A stretch of DNA of 64,000 bases from Rhodoplanes sp. Z2-YC6860 (GTDB taxonomy: Bacteria; Pseudomonadota; Alphaproteobacteria; Rhizobiales; Xanthobacteraceae), in NCBI RefSeq assembly GCF_001579845.1, contig NZ_CP007440.1:7648029-7712028 (forward strand), read 5' to 3'. The position numbers and the translations under genes are program-made. Under the pieces are notes generated by a model that ran no database searches, was not told the origin of the DNA, and saw only the letters and a list, made by a program, of their open reading frames with translations. Shown piece by piece: positions 32,405 through 41,172 of the stretch. Position 1 is the first letter of the stretch, and each line of letters begins with the position of its first letter.

Positions 32405-33115
32405 ATGGAGTGGACCGTGGCATTGGCGAACATGAATGTCCCGGACAGCGCCCGCACCATTCCGGTCCGGGCCCCGCGGGAAACGCAAGAAACAACACAA
32501 GACACGCTCCTCGACCTCCGCTTCCGCGCCCTGATGTCCGACGCCGAATGGTCGTCGCTGCCACAGGCCGTGCGTCGCCGTTTCACCAAGCGGCTCTCCG
32601 GCGGACGCACCGCGGTCTATGCGGGCGAGATTCTCGAGACCCGGATGAATTTCGCCGGCCGCTGCCTCGCCCAGCTCGCGCGCCTGATCGGCGCACCGTT
32701 GCCGACCTCGACCGACGCCCATGTGCCGATCGTCGTGACGGTCACCGAGGACATGGCGACGGGCGGCCAGATCTGGACGCGGCTCTGCACCCGCCGCGAC
32801 GGCTTCCCGCAGATCATCAACTCGTCGAAGCGCTTCAGCGGTCCCACGGGGATCGAGGAATATCTCGGCCGCGGGCTCAGCATGGCGCTGACCATCCACG
32901 CCTCGAACGGCGCGCTGGTGTTCCGCAGCGACACCTACGTCGTGCGCGTGTTGGGGTTTCGCCTGCGGCTGCCTGCATGGCTCTCGCCCGGCGTCATGAC
33001 GGTGAGCCATGCGGAGATCGGTGAGACGCGTTTTCTCTTTTCGCTGAAGGTCGAGCATCCGTGGTTCGGCGTGCTGATCGACCAGACGGCGGCGTTCCAG
33101 GAGACGGTGACATGA
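32405..33115 (+). CDS. DUF4166 domain protein
   Basis: 236 residues. Two recognisable blocks of DUF4166: LPQAVRRRFTKRLSGGRTAVYAG near residue 60 (quoted in part) and GGQIWTRLCTRRDGFPQIINSSKRF near 130 (in part: IWTRLCTRRDGFPQI). The family has no established reaction and often occurs fused or next to saccharopine-dehydrogenase- or SDR-type enzymes. ATG at 32405 taken; MNVPDS at 32432 is an alternative. Its stop overlaps the next start as ATGA, showing translational coupling. Confidence 0.8.
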   Translation: MEWTVALANMNVPDSARTIPVRAPRETQETTQDTLLDLRFRALMSDAEWSSLPQAVRRRFTKRLSGGRTAVYAGEILETRMNFAGRCLAQLARLIGAPLPTSTDAHVPIVVTVTEDMATGGQIWTRLCTRRDGFPQIINSSKRFSGPTGIEEYLGRGLSMALTIHASNGALVFRSDTYVVRVLGFRLRLPAWLSPGVMTVSHAEIGETRFLFSLKVEHPWFGVLIDQTAAFQETVT

Positions 33116-34620
33116 TATCCGAGCTGCTCTGGACTTTGATCCTGCTCCAGATGGTGATGGGCCTGTTCGACACGGTCTATCACCACGAGCTGACCGAGCG
33201 GCTGCCCTGGCGGGCGTCGCAGCAGCATGAGCTCGCACTGCATGCGGTCCGCAATCTGCTGTACGCCGCCGTGTTCGTCCTGATCGGCTGGTTCGAGACC
33301 CACGGCGTGTGGGCGCTGGTGCTGCTCGCGATCCTTGCCACCGAAGTGATCATCACCTTGATCGACTTCGTCGAGGAGGATCTGAGCCGCAAGCTGCCGG
33401 CGAGCGAGCGCATCAATCACACACTGCTGGCGCTGAACTACGGCGCGATCCTTGCGCTGCTCGTACCGATCCTGCTCGCATGGTCGCAAGACGCCACGGC
33501 CCTGAAGCCCGCCTTCCACGGCTTCTGGAGCATCCTCACCCCCATGGCTGCGGCCGGAGTCATCGTGTCGGGCCTCCGCGACACTTTCGCCGCCCGCCGC
33601 GCCGGACAACTGACAGCCGGTCGCGCCGCCGAGCTTGTTGCCGCCCTCCCCGAACGGCAGCATGTCCTCGTCACCGGCGCGACCGGCTTCATCGGCAGCC
33701 GCCTGGTCGCGGCGCTGAGTGAAGCCGGCCATGAGGTCACCGTGCTGGCGCGCGATCCCGCCAAGGCCGCGGCGCTCACGCCGCCGTTCCGGCTCATCAC
33801 CGCGCTCGACCAGATTGCGGGCGATGCGCGGATCGACACCATCGTCAATCTCGCGGGCGAGCCGATCGCCAACGGGCTTTGGACGATCGCCAAGCGCCGG
33901 CGCATCCTGCGCTCTCGCCTGAAGATGACCCGCGACGTTGTGCGGCTGATCGCCCGGCTCGAGACGAAGCCCGCGCTGCTGCTCAACGGATCGGCCATAG
34001 GCTGGTACGGCCTCTGGCAGGACGAGCCGCTCACCGAGTTCGACGGCGGCAAGGCTTGCTTCAGCCACCGCCTGTGCGAAGCCTGGGAGCGCATGGCGAT
34101 GCGCGCGCAACGCCATGGCGTCCGCGTGGTCCGGTTGCGGATCGGACTCGTGCTCGGCACCGAAGGCGGCTTCCTGAGCCGCATGCTGACGCCGTTCGAG
34201 CTCGGCCTGGGCGGACCGATGGGCCACGGGCGGCAATGGATGTCATGGATCGAGCGCGACGATCTCATCCGTCTCATCGCCCATGTCATGGTTACGCCGA
34301 AGCTCTGCGGCGCCGTCAACGCCACAGCGCCGGAGCCGGTGCGCAACGCGGACTTCGCCCGCGAGCTCGGCCGCGCGTTCCGGCGCCCGGCCGTCATTCC
34401 GATCCCGGGTTTCGCGCTGCGCCTTCTCGGCGACCTTGCCGACGAGCTGTTCCTCGGCGGCCAGCAGGTGCTGCCCGACAAGGCGCTGGCAAGCGGCTTC
34501 ACCTTCCGCCACGAGACGCTGCGCAGTGCGCTTGCCGCAATACTGCCGCGCGCTGCTATGCAGTCCGCGTGGAAGCCGAGCGACAGGTTTCGGGTGGCCA
34601 CGCCAGGAACGAAGGTTTAG
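33112..34620 (+). CDS. Membrane domain fused to TIGR01777-type epimerase (SDR)
   Basis: 502 residues. Residues 1-165 form about four to five membrane helices (WTLILLQMVMGLFDTVYHH start; helices near 45, 65, 105, 140). Residues 180-490 are an extended SDR of the TIGR01777/YfcH family: NAD motif GATGFIGSRLV near 188, NLAGEPI near 248, SAIGWYG near 301, and the C-terminal DUF1731 region FALRLLGDLADELFLGGQQVLP (quoted in part: LADELFLGGQ). YfcH alone is about 300 residues, so this is a real fusion that tethers the epimerase to the membrane. Substrate unknown. Co-expressed with DUF4166 and the regulator. Confidence 0.85.
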   Translation: MISELLWTLILLQMVMGLFDTVYHHELTERLPWRASQQHELALHAVRNLLYAAVFVLIGWFETHGVWALVLLAILATEVIITLIDFVEEDLSRKLPASERINHTLLALNYGAILALLVPILLAWSQDATALKPAFHGFWSILTPMAAAGVIVSGLRDTFAARRAGQLTAGRAAELVAALPERQHVLVTGATGFIGSRLVAALSEAGHEVTVLARDPAKAAALTPPFRLITALDQIAGDARIDTIVNLAGEPIANGLWTIAKRRRILRSRLKMTRDVVRLIARLETKPALLLNGSAIGWYGLWQDEPLTEFDGGKACFSHRLCEAWERMAMRAQRHGVRVVRLRIGLVLGTEGGFLSRMLTPFELGLGGPMGHGRQWMSWIERDDLIRLIAHVMVTPKLCGAVNATAPEPVRNADFARELGRAFRRPAVIPIPGFALRLLGDLADELFLGGQQVLPDKALASGFTFRHETLRSALAAILPRAAMQSAWKPSDRFRVATPGTKV

Positions 34621-34656
34621 GGTGCGGCGCCCTTTGTTGTCACCGCCGGATTCTCC

Positions 34657-35541
34657 TTGAACGCACCGTCCATCACCGCTGCTCCAGCGACCCGGCTCGC
34701 CGATCTTCTGCCCGGTTTCGTCACCGCAACGATGTTTGCCACCAGCAACGTGCTGAGCAAAATCGTGCTGATCTCGGGCGCCGATGTCCTGACACTGTCT
34801 TTCTTCCGTGGTGCGGTTGGTATCGTCCTGCTTGCGGCCTGGTTCGGTCTGGGCACGCGGCCGAAGCCGCACACGCCGCGAGCGCGCTGGATCAGCATCG
34901 GTCTCGGTGTGATTTTCGCCGGCGTGGTGTTCGGGCTGTTCGCCGCATTCGCCCGCGTCGCCGTGCCGATCGGCATTCTCAGCTATTTCATCTATCCGCT
35001 GATGACGGGGCTGCTCGGCATCCTGTTCGGGCTCGAACGCATCAGCTGGCGCGGCGCGCTCGCAGCCCTCGTGGCCTTTGCCGGACTGACGCTGATGATC
35101 CGCGCCAACCCGCATGACATCGCCTGGGCCGGTGTCGCCTTTGCGTTTGGCTCGGCGATGTGCCGCACCGCGATCCTGTTGATCACACGCGCAACGCTGC
35201 AGGACTCCGATCCGCAGACCACCACCTGGTACACCATCGTCGCCTCGACCGCCGTGCTCGGTCTCGCCGCGCTCGTGACCTGGAACTGGCAGGGCCCTCA
35301 GACTGCCGCGGGCTGGGCCGCGATGATGGTCGTCAGCGTCGGCACCACGGTCGGCATCATGTGCATGTTCATCTCGGTCAAACGCATCGGGCCGTTTCGC
35401 ACCGCGCTGGTGATGTTCCTGGAGCCGCTCTTCACCACCATCCTGAGCGCGCCGGTGCTGGGCGAGGTGATCACACCCATGCAGGCGCTGGGCGGCGCCG
35501 TGATGCTCGCCGCGTTGGTGTCATTTCAATTGCGACGTTGA
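34657..35541 (+). CDS. DMT-superfamily (EamA) transporter
   Basis: 294 residues with about ten membrane helices in two EamA repeats (residues about 20-145 and 160-290; the second ends FLEPLFTTILSAPVLGEVITP, typical of EamA). An inner-membrane metabolite exporter of unknown substrate. It starts with TTG at 34657, since no suitable ATG exists before the first helix. The next gene starts 8 bp after the stop, so the two are likely one transcript. Confidence 0.83.
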   Translation: MNAPSITAAPATRLADLLPGFVTATMFATSNVLSKIVLISGADVLTLSFFRGAVGIVLLAAWFGLGTRPKPHTPRARWISIGLGVIFAGVVFGLFAAFARVAVPIGILSYFIYPLMTGLLGILFGLERISWRGALAALVAFAGLTLMIRANPHDIAWAGVAFAFGSAMCRTAILLITRATLQDSDPQTTTWYTIVASTAVLGLAALVTWNWQGPQTAAGWAAMMVVSVGTTVGIMCMFISVKRIGPFRTALVMFLEPLFTTILSAPVLGEVITPMQALGGAVMLAALVSFQLRR

Positions 35542-35549
35542 GGACAGCG

Positions 35550-36707
35550 GTGGGCGACATTCGACGTGTTCTGGTGGTTGGAGGCGGAGTCGGCGGGCTG
35601 ACAGCCGCTGCGACATTCGCACGGCGGGGCATGGAAACGGTCCTGATCGAGCGGCGGCCGGCCTTTGACATTCCCGGCATTGGACTCGGCCAGCCGGCCA
35701 ATGCGCTCCGCGTCTACGACACGCTCGGCGTGCTCGATCAAATCCTCGACACGGGCTTCAGCTACAACGAGATGTGGTTGTTCGACCGCGACCGGCGGCT
35801 GATCGTCGAGCACAAGTTCCAGATGGGCGACGACCGGGTCCCGGCGTTCTGTGCGCTGTCACGATTGCAGCTCCACGAAATCCTGCTGGGAGCAGCCCAA
35901 CGCGCCGGAGCCGAAATTCGTCTCGGCACGACCGTCAGCGAAATCCATGAGGAGAAGGACCGCGTCCACGTCGTTTTCTCGACGGGCAAGCGCGAAACGT
36001 TCGATCTTGTGGCGGGCTTCGATGGCATCCGCTCCCAGTTCCGCCAGCATCTCTACGGTACCGCTTTCGTCCCGCGCCCTTCGGGCTATGGCGCCTGGCG
36101 GGTGCAGGTGCCGCGGCCGGACTGCGTGCGCGGCATGGAGTTTCTGCAAGGCATCGGCGGCAAGACCGGCGCGATGCCGCTGAGCAACGACGTGATGTAT
36201 CTGTTCCACATCCGTCCCGAGGCCGTGGGCGCCAATTTCGCCGGACAGGATTATCTGCAGCTCTTCAGGGACCGTCTGGCGCAATACGGCAGCTACGTGC
36301 GCGAGATCCTCGCCTCGCTCACAGCCGACTCCGATATCGTCTACAGCCCGATCGAGCCGATGATGCTGCCCTGGCCGTGGAGCCGCGGACGCGTTGTGAT
36401 CGGCGGCGACGCTGCACACACTGTTTCGCCACATCTGACGCAGGGCGCCGCCATGGCGGCGGAAGACGCATACGTGCTGGTGCGGGAGGTGCTCAACGAC
36501 GACGTCCCGGTCGAAGACAGGCTGGTCCGCTACGCGATGAAGCGCTATCCGCGATGCGCCTTCGTCTATACGTTCTCCGGACAATGGCTTCTCGATGAGC
36601 AATCCGTCCGCTCGGAAGAGGATCTCGAAGCCGCCCGGATTGAATTGACGGCCAACGCGTCTGCTCGCATCGGCGCCAGCGATCGTCTGCTCGACGGCCC
36701 AATCTAG
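35550..36707 (+). CDS. FAD-dependent monooxygenase (PHBH fold)
   Basis: 385 residues. Group A flavin hydroxylase: N-terminal FAD motif VVGGGVGGLTAAATFARRG near residue 8, the DG-type motif GFDGIRSQFR near 155, and GDAAHTVSPHLTQGAAMAAEDA near 285 (quoted in part: GDAAHTVSPHLTQG). It hydroxylates an aromatic or similar substrate with NAD(P)H and oxygen; the substrate is not clear. GTG at 35550 is chosen since the FAD motif needs only eight residues before it; a longer open frame overlaps the transporter gene. Confidence 0.88.
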   Translation: MGDIRRVLVVGGGVGGLTAAATFARRGMETVLIERRPAFDIPGIGLGQPANALRVYDTLGVLDQILDTGFSYNEMWLFDRDRRLIVEHKFQMGDDRVPAFCALSRLQLHEILLGAAQRAGAEIRLGTTVSEIHEEKDRVHVVFSTGKRETFDLVAGFDGIRSQFRQHLYGTAFVPRPSGYGAWRVQVPRPDCVRGMEFLQGIGGKTGAMPLSNDVMYLFHIRPEAVGANFAGQDYLQLFRDRLAQYGSYVREILASLTADSDIVYSPIEPMMLPWPWSRGRVVIGGDAAHTVSPHLTQGAAMAAEDAYVLVREVLNDDVPVEDRLVRYAMKRYPRCAFVYTFSGQWLLDEQSVRSEEDLEAARIELTANASARIGASDRLLDGPI

Positions 36708-36764
36708 GCCACTAGAGAAAGAACACGCCTTGCATTCCAGCCCGGCGGCTGATGTTCTAATTGC

Positions 36765-37625
36765 ATGATCAGAACCGCCATCGCCGCCTTGCTGGGAGCA
36801 TGCTTGGCCATGCCCGCTTTCGCAGCCGCTCCGGACCACATCATGGTGTCGCACGGCGACGCCAGGCTCGAAGTGCTGGCGCAGGGCAAAGGCCCGACCA
36901 TCGTGATGCTGCCGTCGCTCGGCCGCGGCGCGACCGACTTCGACGCCATCGCCGACAAGCTCGCCGAGGCGGGCTTCCGCGTGCTGCGGCCCGAACCGCG
37001 CGGCATCGGCAAGAGCACCGGGCCATGGCAGGGCGTGAAGCTCGAAGACCTCGCGGCCGATATCGCGGCGGTCATCGAGCAGGATAAGAACGGACCGGCG
37101 TTCGTGGTCGGCCATGCGTTTGGCAATCGCGTGGCGCGGATGCTCGCGACCGCGCGGCCGGAGCTGGTGGCCGGCGTCAGCCTGATTGCCGCCAATGTCG
37201 GACGCAATCCGAGCCCGCCGAACGTGCGCGCGGCCATTCGTCTCAGCGCCGATCTCAAGGCGTCCGACGACGAGCGGGTCAAGGCGATGCAATTCGTGTT
37301 CTTCGCGCCGGGCAGCGACGCGCGGGTGTGGCTGAAGGGCTGGCACCCGGACGTTCTCGCAGCGCAGCGAATTGCCGGCGACCTGACGGCGCGCGAAATC
37401 GATTATGCGGCAGGCAAGGCGCCTGTGCTTTACATCCAGCCGAGCCACGATCCGCTGGCGCGTGTCGACGAGGCGGAGGAATACAAGAAAGCACTCGGCG
37501 ACCGCGTCACCGTGGTGGTGATCCCGAACTCGGCTCATGCGGTGATCATCGAGCAGCCTCAAGCCGTCTCCGATGCGCTGATCGCCTACGCCCGCAAGCT
37601 CTGGCCGGCCTCCGCACCGAAGTAG
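36765..37625 (+). CDS. Exported alpha/beta-hydrolase-fold protein with altered nucleophile elbow
   Basis: 286 residues. A signal peptide (IAALLGACLAMPAFA, cleavage near residue 20) precedes an alpha/beta hydrolase domain: oxyanion region IVMLPSLGRGATDFD near 45, and the elbow VVGHAFGNR near residue 117 where the consensus G-x-S-x-G carries Ala instead of Ser. The His near the C terminus is present (NSAHAVIIE near 260). Without the serine it may not be a hydrolase, or it may use another residue. The function of this subgroup is unknown. Confidence 0.82.
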   Translation: MIRTAIAALLGACLAMPAFAAAPDHIMVSHGDARLEVLAQGKGPTIVMLPSLGRGATDFDAIADKLAEAGFRVLRPEPRGIGKSTGPWQGVKLEDLAADIAAVIEQDKNGPAFVVGHAFGNRVARMLATARPELVAGVSLIAANVGRNPSPPNVRAAIRLSADLKASDDERVKAMQFVFFAPGSDARVWLKGWHPDVLAAQRIAGDLTAREIDYAAGKAPVLYIQPSHDPLARVDEAEEYKKALGDRVTVVVIPNSAHAVIIEQPQAVSDALIAYARKLWPASAPK

Positions 37626-37712
37626 GACACGTCTGAGGCAAACGCGGAGCAGGCCCCGTCGCCTGCGGCTTTGGCTTCGTGCTACGGTCGCGGCCCGCCA
37701 ACGAGGTGCCCC

Positions 37713-38804
37713 ATGAGTTCCAATCGCGTCAAAGTCGGTATCGTCGGTCTCGGCCGCTGGGCCAAGGTGCTCACCCGCGCAGCAAAGACCTCCAACGCCT
37801 TGGAGATCGTGCAGGGCTTCAGCCGCTCCGAAGAAAGCCGCGCGGAGTTCGAAAAAGAGTTCGGCGTGAAAAGCGCGCCAACGCTCGAAGCGCTGCTGGG
37901 CAATCCCGAGCTCAAGGGCGTGATCCTTACGGTGCCGAACGAGCAGCATCTGCCGCTCGCGCGCGAGGTCGCCAAGGCCGGCAAGCACGTCTACACCGAG
38001 AAGCCGATTGCCAGCACCCTGGAAGAAGGCCTCGCCATCGAGGCGCTGGAAAAGACCTACGGCGTCAGCGTCACGGTCGGCCACAGTGCGCGGCTGATGG
38101 CGGGCATCCGCGCCATGGGCAAGGCGATCGAAGCCGGCGAACTCGGCAAAGTCGGCTTCATGGAGGCGAACTTCTCCAACGAGCGCGCGCTGGAGCTCAC
38201 GCCGAAAGCGTGGCGCTGGTACAAGGACCGCGCTCCGGGCGGGCCGCTATCGCAGCTCGCGATCCATCAGTTCGACGTGCTGCATTATCTCGGCGGCGAG
38301 ATCGTCGAGGCCAATTCGATCGCATCGAAGCTCTCGCCGGTCGGCGCCGAGGTCGACGACCAGTCGATGACGGTGCTGAAGTTCGCCGACGGCAAGATCG
38401 GCTATGTCGGCAGCTCCTGGACCTCGCCCGGCGTGTTCAGCGTCCGGGTGTTCGGCTCGAAGGGCCTGATGCACTACGAGATCGACTTCGGCACCTGGGA
38501 CACGCCCGACAAGCTGCACCAGACCTCGACGCTCTACATCCAGCGCGGCAAGGACGGCTACGGCAAGCGCGAGGAATTGCCGGTGCCGGAGAGCGACATG
38601 TTCCGCGCCGAGCTCGAGATGTTCGCGGACAGCTGCCGCACCGGAAAGGCCAACGAACTGAGTGCGCGCAACGGCAACGTGGCGCTGGCGGTGGTCTATG
38701 CCGGCCTGCGCTCGATCGAACGGAGCGGCCAGGCCGTGAAGCTTGCCGACATCATCGCCGAGGCGCACGAGCGCCTCGCCAAGGGAAGCCGTCATGTTGC
38801 CTAG
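37713..38804 (+). CDS. Gfo/Idh/MocA-family oxidoreductase
   Basis: 363 residues. N-terminal NAD(P) fold GIVGLGRWAKVLTRAA near residue 9; the conserved YTEKPIA near 95 holds the catalytic Lys of the EKP motif; the C-terminal MocA-type domain includes GPLSQLAIHQFDVLHYLGG near 185 with the His used in catalysis in relatives. Such enzymes oxidise sugars, inositols or similar substrates. ATG at 37713 fits the NAD motif. The creatininase-like gene overlaps its stop by 11 bp, so the pair is coupled and acts in one pathway, unknown. Confidence 0.87.
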   Translation: MSSNRVKVGIVGLGRWAKVLTRAAKTSNALEIVQGFSRSEESRAEFEKEFGVKSAPTLEALLGNPELKGVILTVPNEQHLPLAREVAKAGKHVYTEKPIASTLEEGLAIEALEKTYGVSVTVGHSARLMAGIRAMGKAIEAGELGKVGFMEANFSNERALELTPKAWRWYKDRAPGGPLSQLAIHQFDVLHYLGGEIVEANSIASKLSPVGAEVDDQSMTVLKFADGKIGYVGSSWTSPGVFSVRVFGSKGLMHYEIDFGTWDTPDKLHQTSTLYIQRGKDGYGKREELPVPESDMFRAELEMFADSCRTGKANELSARNGNVALAVVYAGLRSIERSGQAVKLADIIAEAHERLAKGSRHVA

Positions 38805-39597
38805 CCGCTATTTCGCCGATCTGACGCAGCCGGAGATCGCGGCGCAGTTCAAGAAGAACCCCTTCGTGATCCTGCCGTGCGGCAGCGTCGAGCAGCACGG
38901 CCCGCATCTGCCGACCGGCACCGACACGCTGGCCGCCAACGTGATCGCGCATGCGGTCGCGGAGCGGATGGATGGGCTGGTGCTGCCGGCGACGCCGTTC
39001 GGCGTGACGCCGATGCACATGCCGTTCGAGGGCACCATCACGCTGACGCCCGACACCTACATGCGGGTGCAGACCGAGACCTGCGCTTCGACGGCGAAGC
39101 ACGGCGCCAAGCAGCTCATGATCATCAACTGGCACGAGGGCAACATCCCCTCGCTCGCCATCGCGGCCGAGTCGCTGCATCGCGACCACGGCATGAGCGT
39201 GCTGACGGTGCAGGCCTGCTACGTCGCGGAAGAGCTCTATGGCCATTCCTGCAACGGGCTGACGCACGGCGGCGAGATCGAGGCGCTGGCCGTGCTGGCG
39301 CACCAGCCCAATCTCGTGCATCTCGACCGCATCGACTATTCGTCCGATCACACGCTGGGCCACAAGATGGACAAGCTCCGGCGCACGCGGACCTATCAGC
39401 CGGTGCTGACCGACATCCGCTCGATCGCAGCGACCGGCTGGTTCGGCAGCCCGCAGCACGCCACCGCCGAGAAGGGCGCCAAGATGCTGACCGACATCGC
39501 CGACGCCATCGCGAAAGAAGCGCGCGAGATCTATCGCCAGCTCGACGCCGTGCAAGGCGGCACGCGCGAGATCAAGCAGCTTCGACAGGTCGGATAG
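38794..39597 (+). CDS. Creatininase-family amidohydrolase
   Basis: 267 residues. Metal-binding motifs of the creatininase fold: LPCGSVEQHGPHLPTGTDT near residue 28 (E and H ligands), NWHEGN near 112, and THGGEIEAL near 158 (with the metal Glu). The family includes creatininase, FAPy deformylase (ArfB) and mycofactocin-related enzymes; here neighbours (MocA-type dehydrogenase, cupin, 2-hydroxyacid dehydrogenase) suggest degradation of a small cyclic amide or sugar-derived compound. The start overlaps the upstream gene. Exact substrate unknown. Confidence 0.88.
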   Translation: MLPSRYFADLTQPEIAAQFKKNPFVILPCGSVEQHGPHLPTGTDTLAANVIAHAVAERMDGLVLPATPFGVTPMHMPFEGTITLTPDTYMRVQTETCASTAKHGAKQLMIINWHEGNIPSLAIAAESLHRDHGMSVLTVQACYVAEELYGHSCNGLTHGGEIEALAVLAHQPNLVHLDRIDYSSDHTLGHKMDKLRRTRTYQPVLTDIRSIAATGWFGSPQHATAEKGAKMLTDIADAIAKEAREIYRQLDAVQGGTREIKQLRQVG

Positions 39598-39607
39598 GAG
39601 CGAGGCC

Positions 39608-39982
39608 ATGGCGCGACTGCTCAAACAATCCGAAGCCAAAAAGCTTGGCCTGCCCGGCCGGACCTCGCTCGAACCGGTGTCAGGCGCGATCGGCTCGAAG
39701 GTCACGTTCCGCATCGCCGAGCTCGCGGTGCCCAAGCCCGGCGATCCGCCGCGCGGCCCTCATCTGCATGACGGGTTTGAAGAGTGCATCTATGTGCTGA
39801 AGGGCACCGGCACGACGGTTGCGGAAAGCGGCGAGATCCCGATCAAGCCCGGCGACATCGTGCTGATCCCGCCAAACGAAAAGCACATGACGCGCAACAC
39901 CGGCACCGAGCCGCTGGTGCTGCTGTGCTTCTTCGCCGAGCCCGAGGTGACCAAAGGCACGACGGAGTTCAAGAGTTTCTGA
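39608..39982 (+). CDS. Small cupin-domain protein
   Basis: 124 residues, single cupin barrel. Metal-type motif GPHLHDGFEECIYVLKGTGT near residue 48 (two His and Glu), second motif PPNEKHMTRN near 88. It starts 10 bp after the creatininase-like stop, so it belongs to the same operon. Cupins of this size act as isomerases, lyases or sugar binders; the reaction here is not known. Confidence 0.85.
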   Translation: MARLLKQSEAKKLGLPGRTSLEPVSGAIGSKVTFRIAELAVPKPGDPPRGPHLHDGFEECIYVLKGTGTTVAESGEIPIKPGDIVLIPPNEKHMTRNTGTEPLVLLCFFAEPEVTKGTTEFKSF

Positions 39983-40017
39983 TTTCGCGTTTCACCTTCA
40001 CTCTCGACACACACACC

Positions 40018-40135
40018 GCCGTCACCCCCGCGCTTGACGCGGGGGTCCATACGATGCCGCAACAAACAACAACCTTACGATTGAGGTCGCTGCTGCCGCT
40101 CATGGATTGCCGGGTCAAGCCCGGCAATGACAGCG
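40018..40135. repeat. Two palindromic repeats between cupin and dehydrogenase genes
   Basis: CCCCCGCG-CTTGA-CGCGGGGG and ATTGCCGGG-TCAA-GCCCGGCAAT hairpins flank a less ordered stretch. Both are typical half elements of the GTCATTGCCGGG-type repeats of Hyphomicrobiales. They may stabilise the end of the preceding transcript. Confidence 0.7.
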
Positions 40136-40185
40136 AGTTGGTGGCAATAGCCTCGCGCTAACACTCAAAGCGAGCCGGATACCCC

Positions 40186-41163
40186 ATGCCTCATCGCGTT
40201 CTCTGCCTCCGTCCCGAAGCCGATTTCACCCGCGTCGATGCGGCCGCGCCAAAAGCGCTCGACGTTTCCTATCGCGGACCGGCTGACGCTGATGTGCCCG
40301 CGCTGATGAAAGCCTCCGACGCGCTGGTGATCCCCGCCGTCGGGCCGAAGCTCGCATCCGAGCTGTTCGAAGGCACCAAGCTCAAGCTCGTGCAGGTCAC
40401 CGGCGCCGGCGTAGACCGCCTCGATCAGGCGGCGCTGACGAAGCTCGGCATTCCGGTCGCGAACGTGCCCGGCGGCAGCAACAGCGCGGTCGCCGAGTAT
40501 GCGGTCACGGCGGCGTCGATGCTGCTGCGGCGGTTCGGCTGGGCCGATGCGGAAATCAAGGCCGGCAACTACGCCAAGTTCCGCGGCCGCATGATCGCCG
40601 ATAATCTCGCCGGCATCGAAGGCCTGACGGTCGGTCTCGTCGGCTTCGGCACCATCGGCCGCGCGGTGGCGCAAGCGTTCCACCGCATGGGCGCGAAGCT
40701 GTGCTTCTTCGATCCGGTGGGCGATGCGGCGCTGGCCAAGACTCTCGATGCCAAGAGCGTTTCGCTCGACGAGCTGCTGTCGACGTCGGATGTGGTCTCG
40801 CTGCACGTGCCGCTGTTGCCCGCGACGCAGAACCTTATCGGCACGAAGGAGCTCGCGCGCATGAAGCCCGGCGCGGTCCTCATTCAAGGTTCGCGCGGCG
40901 GCATCGTCGACGAGACTGCCCTGGCGGCGAGCCTGACGGCAGGCCATCTCGGCGGCGCCGCGGTCGACGTCTATTCCACCGAGCCGCCCGCCTCCGACAA
41001 TCCGCTGCTCAAGCTTTCCGGCGAAGCCGCGTCGCGGATTCTGCTCACGCCGCATATCGCGGGCGTCACCCGGCAGGCATCGGCGTTTCTGTTCCGCTCG
41101 GCATGGCAGAACGTCGAGCGCGTGCTCGGGACGGGTCAACCGCCGCTCAACCGCGTCTACTGA
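40186..41163 (+). CDS. D-2-hydroxyacid dehydrogenase (NAD)
   Basis: 325 residues. NAD motif GLVGFGTIGRAVAQAF near residue 150; catalytic Arg in VLIQGSRGGIVDE near 234; Glu in AAVDVYSTEPP near 263; His in LLTPHIAGVT near 287. The full triad of D-lactate/glycerate/phosphoglycerate-dehydrogenase-type enzymes is present. The cofactor-loop character cannot be fixed by eye, so NAD versus NADP preference is open. Probably works with the preceding MocA/creatininase group on an oxo- or hydroxy-acid. Convergent with the Crp-type gene. Confidence 0.9.
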   Translation: MPHRVLCLRPEADFTRVDAAAPKALDVSYRGPADADVPALMKASDALVIPAVGPKLASELFEGTKLKLVQVTGAGVDRLDQAALTKLGIPVANVPGGSNSAVAEYAVTAASMLLRRFGWADAEIKAGNYAKFRGRMIADNLAGIEGLTVGLVGFGTIGRAVAQAFHRMGAKLCFFDPVGDAALAKTLDAKSVSLDELLSTSDVVSLHVPLLPATQNLIGTKELARMKPGAVLIQGSRGGIVDETALAASLTAGHLGGAAVDVYSTEPPASDNPLLKLSGEAASRILLTPHIAGVTRQASAFLFRSAWQNVERVLGTGQPPLNRVY

Positions 41164-41172
41164 GACCGGCGG

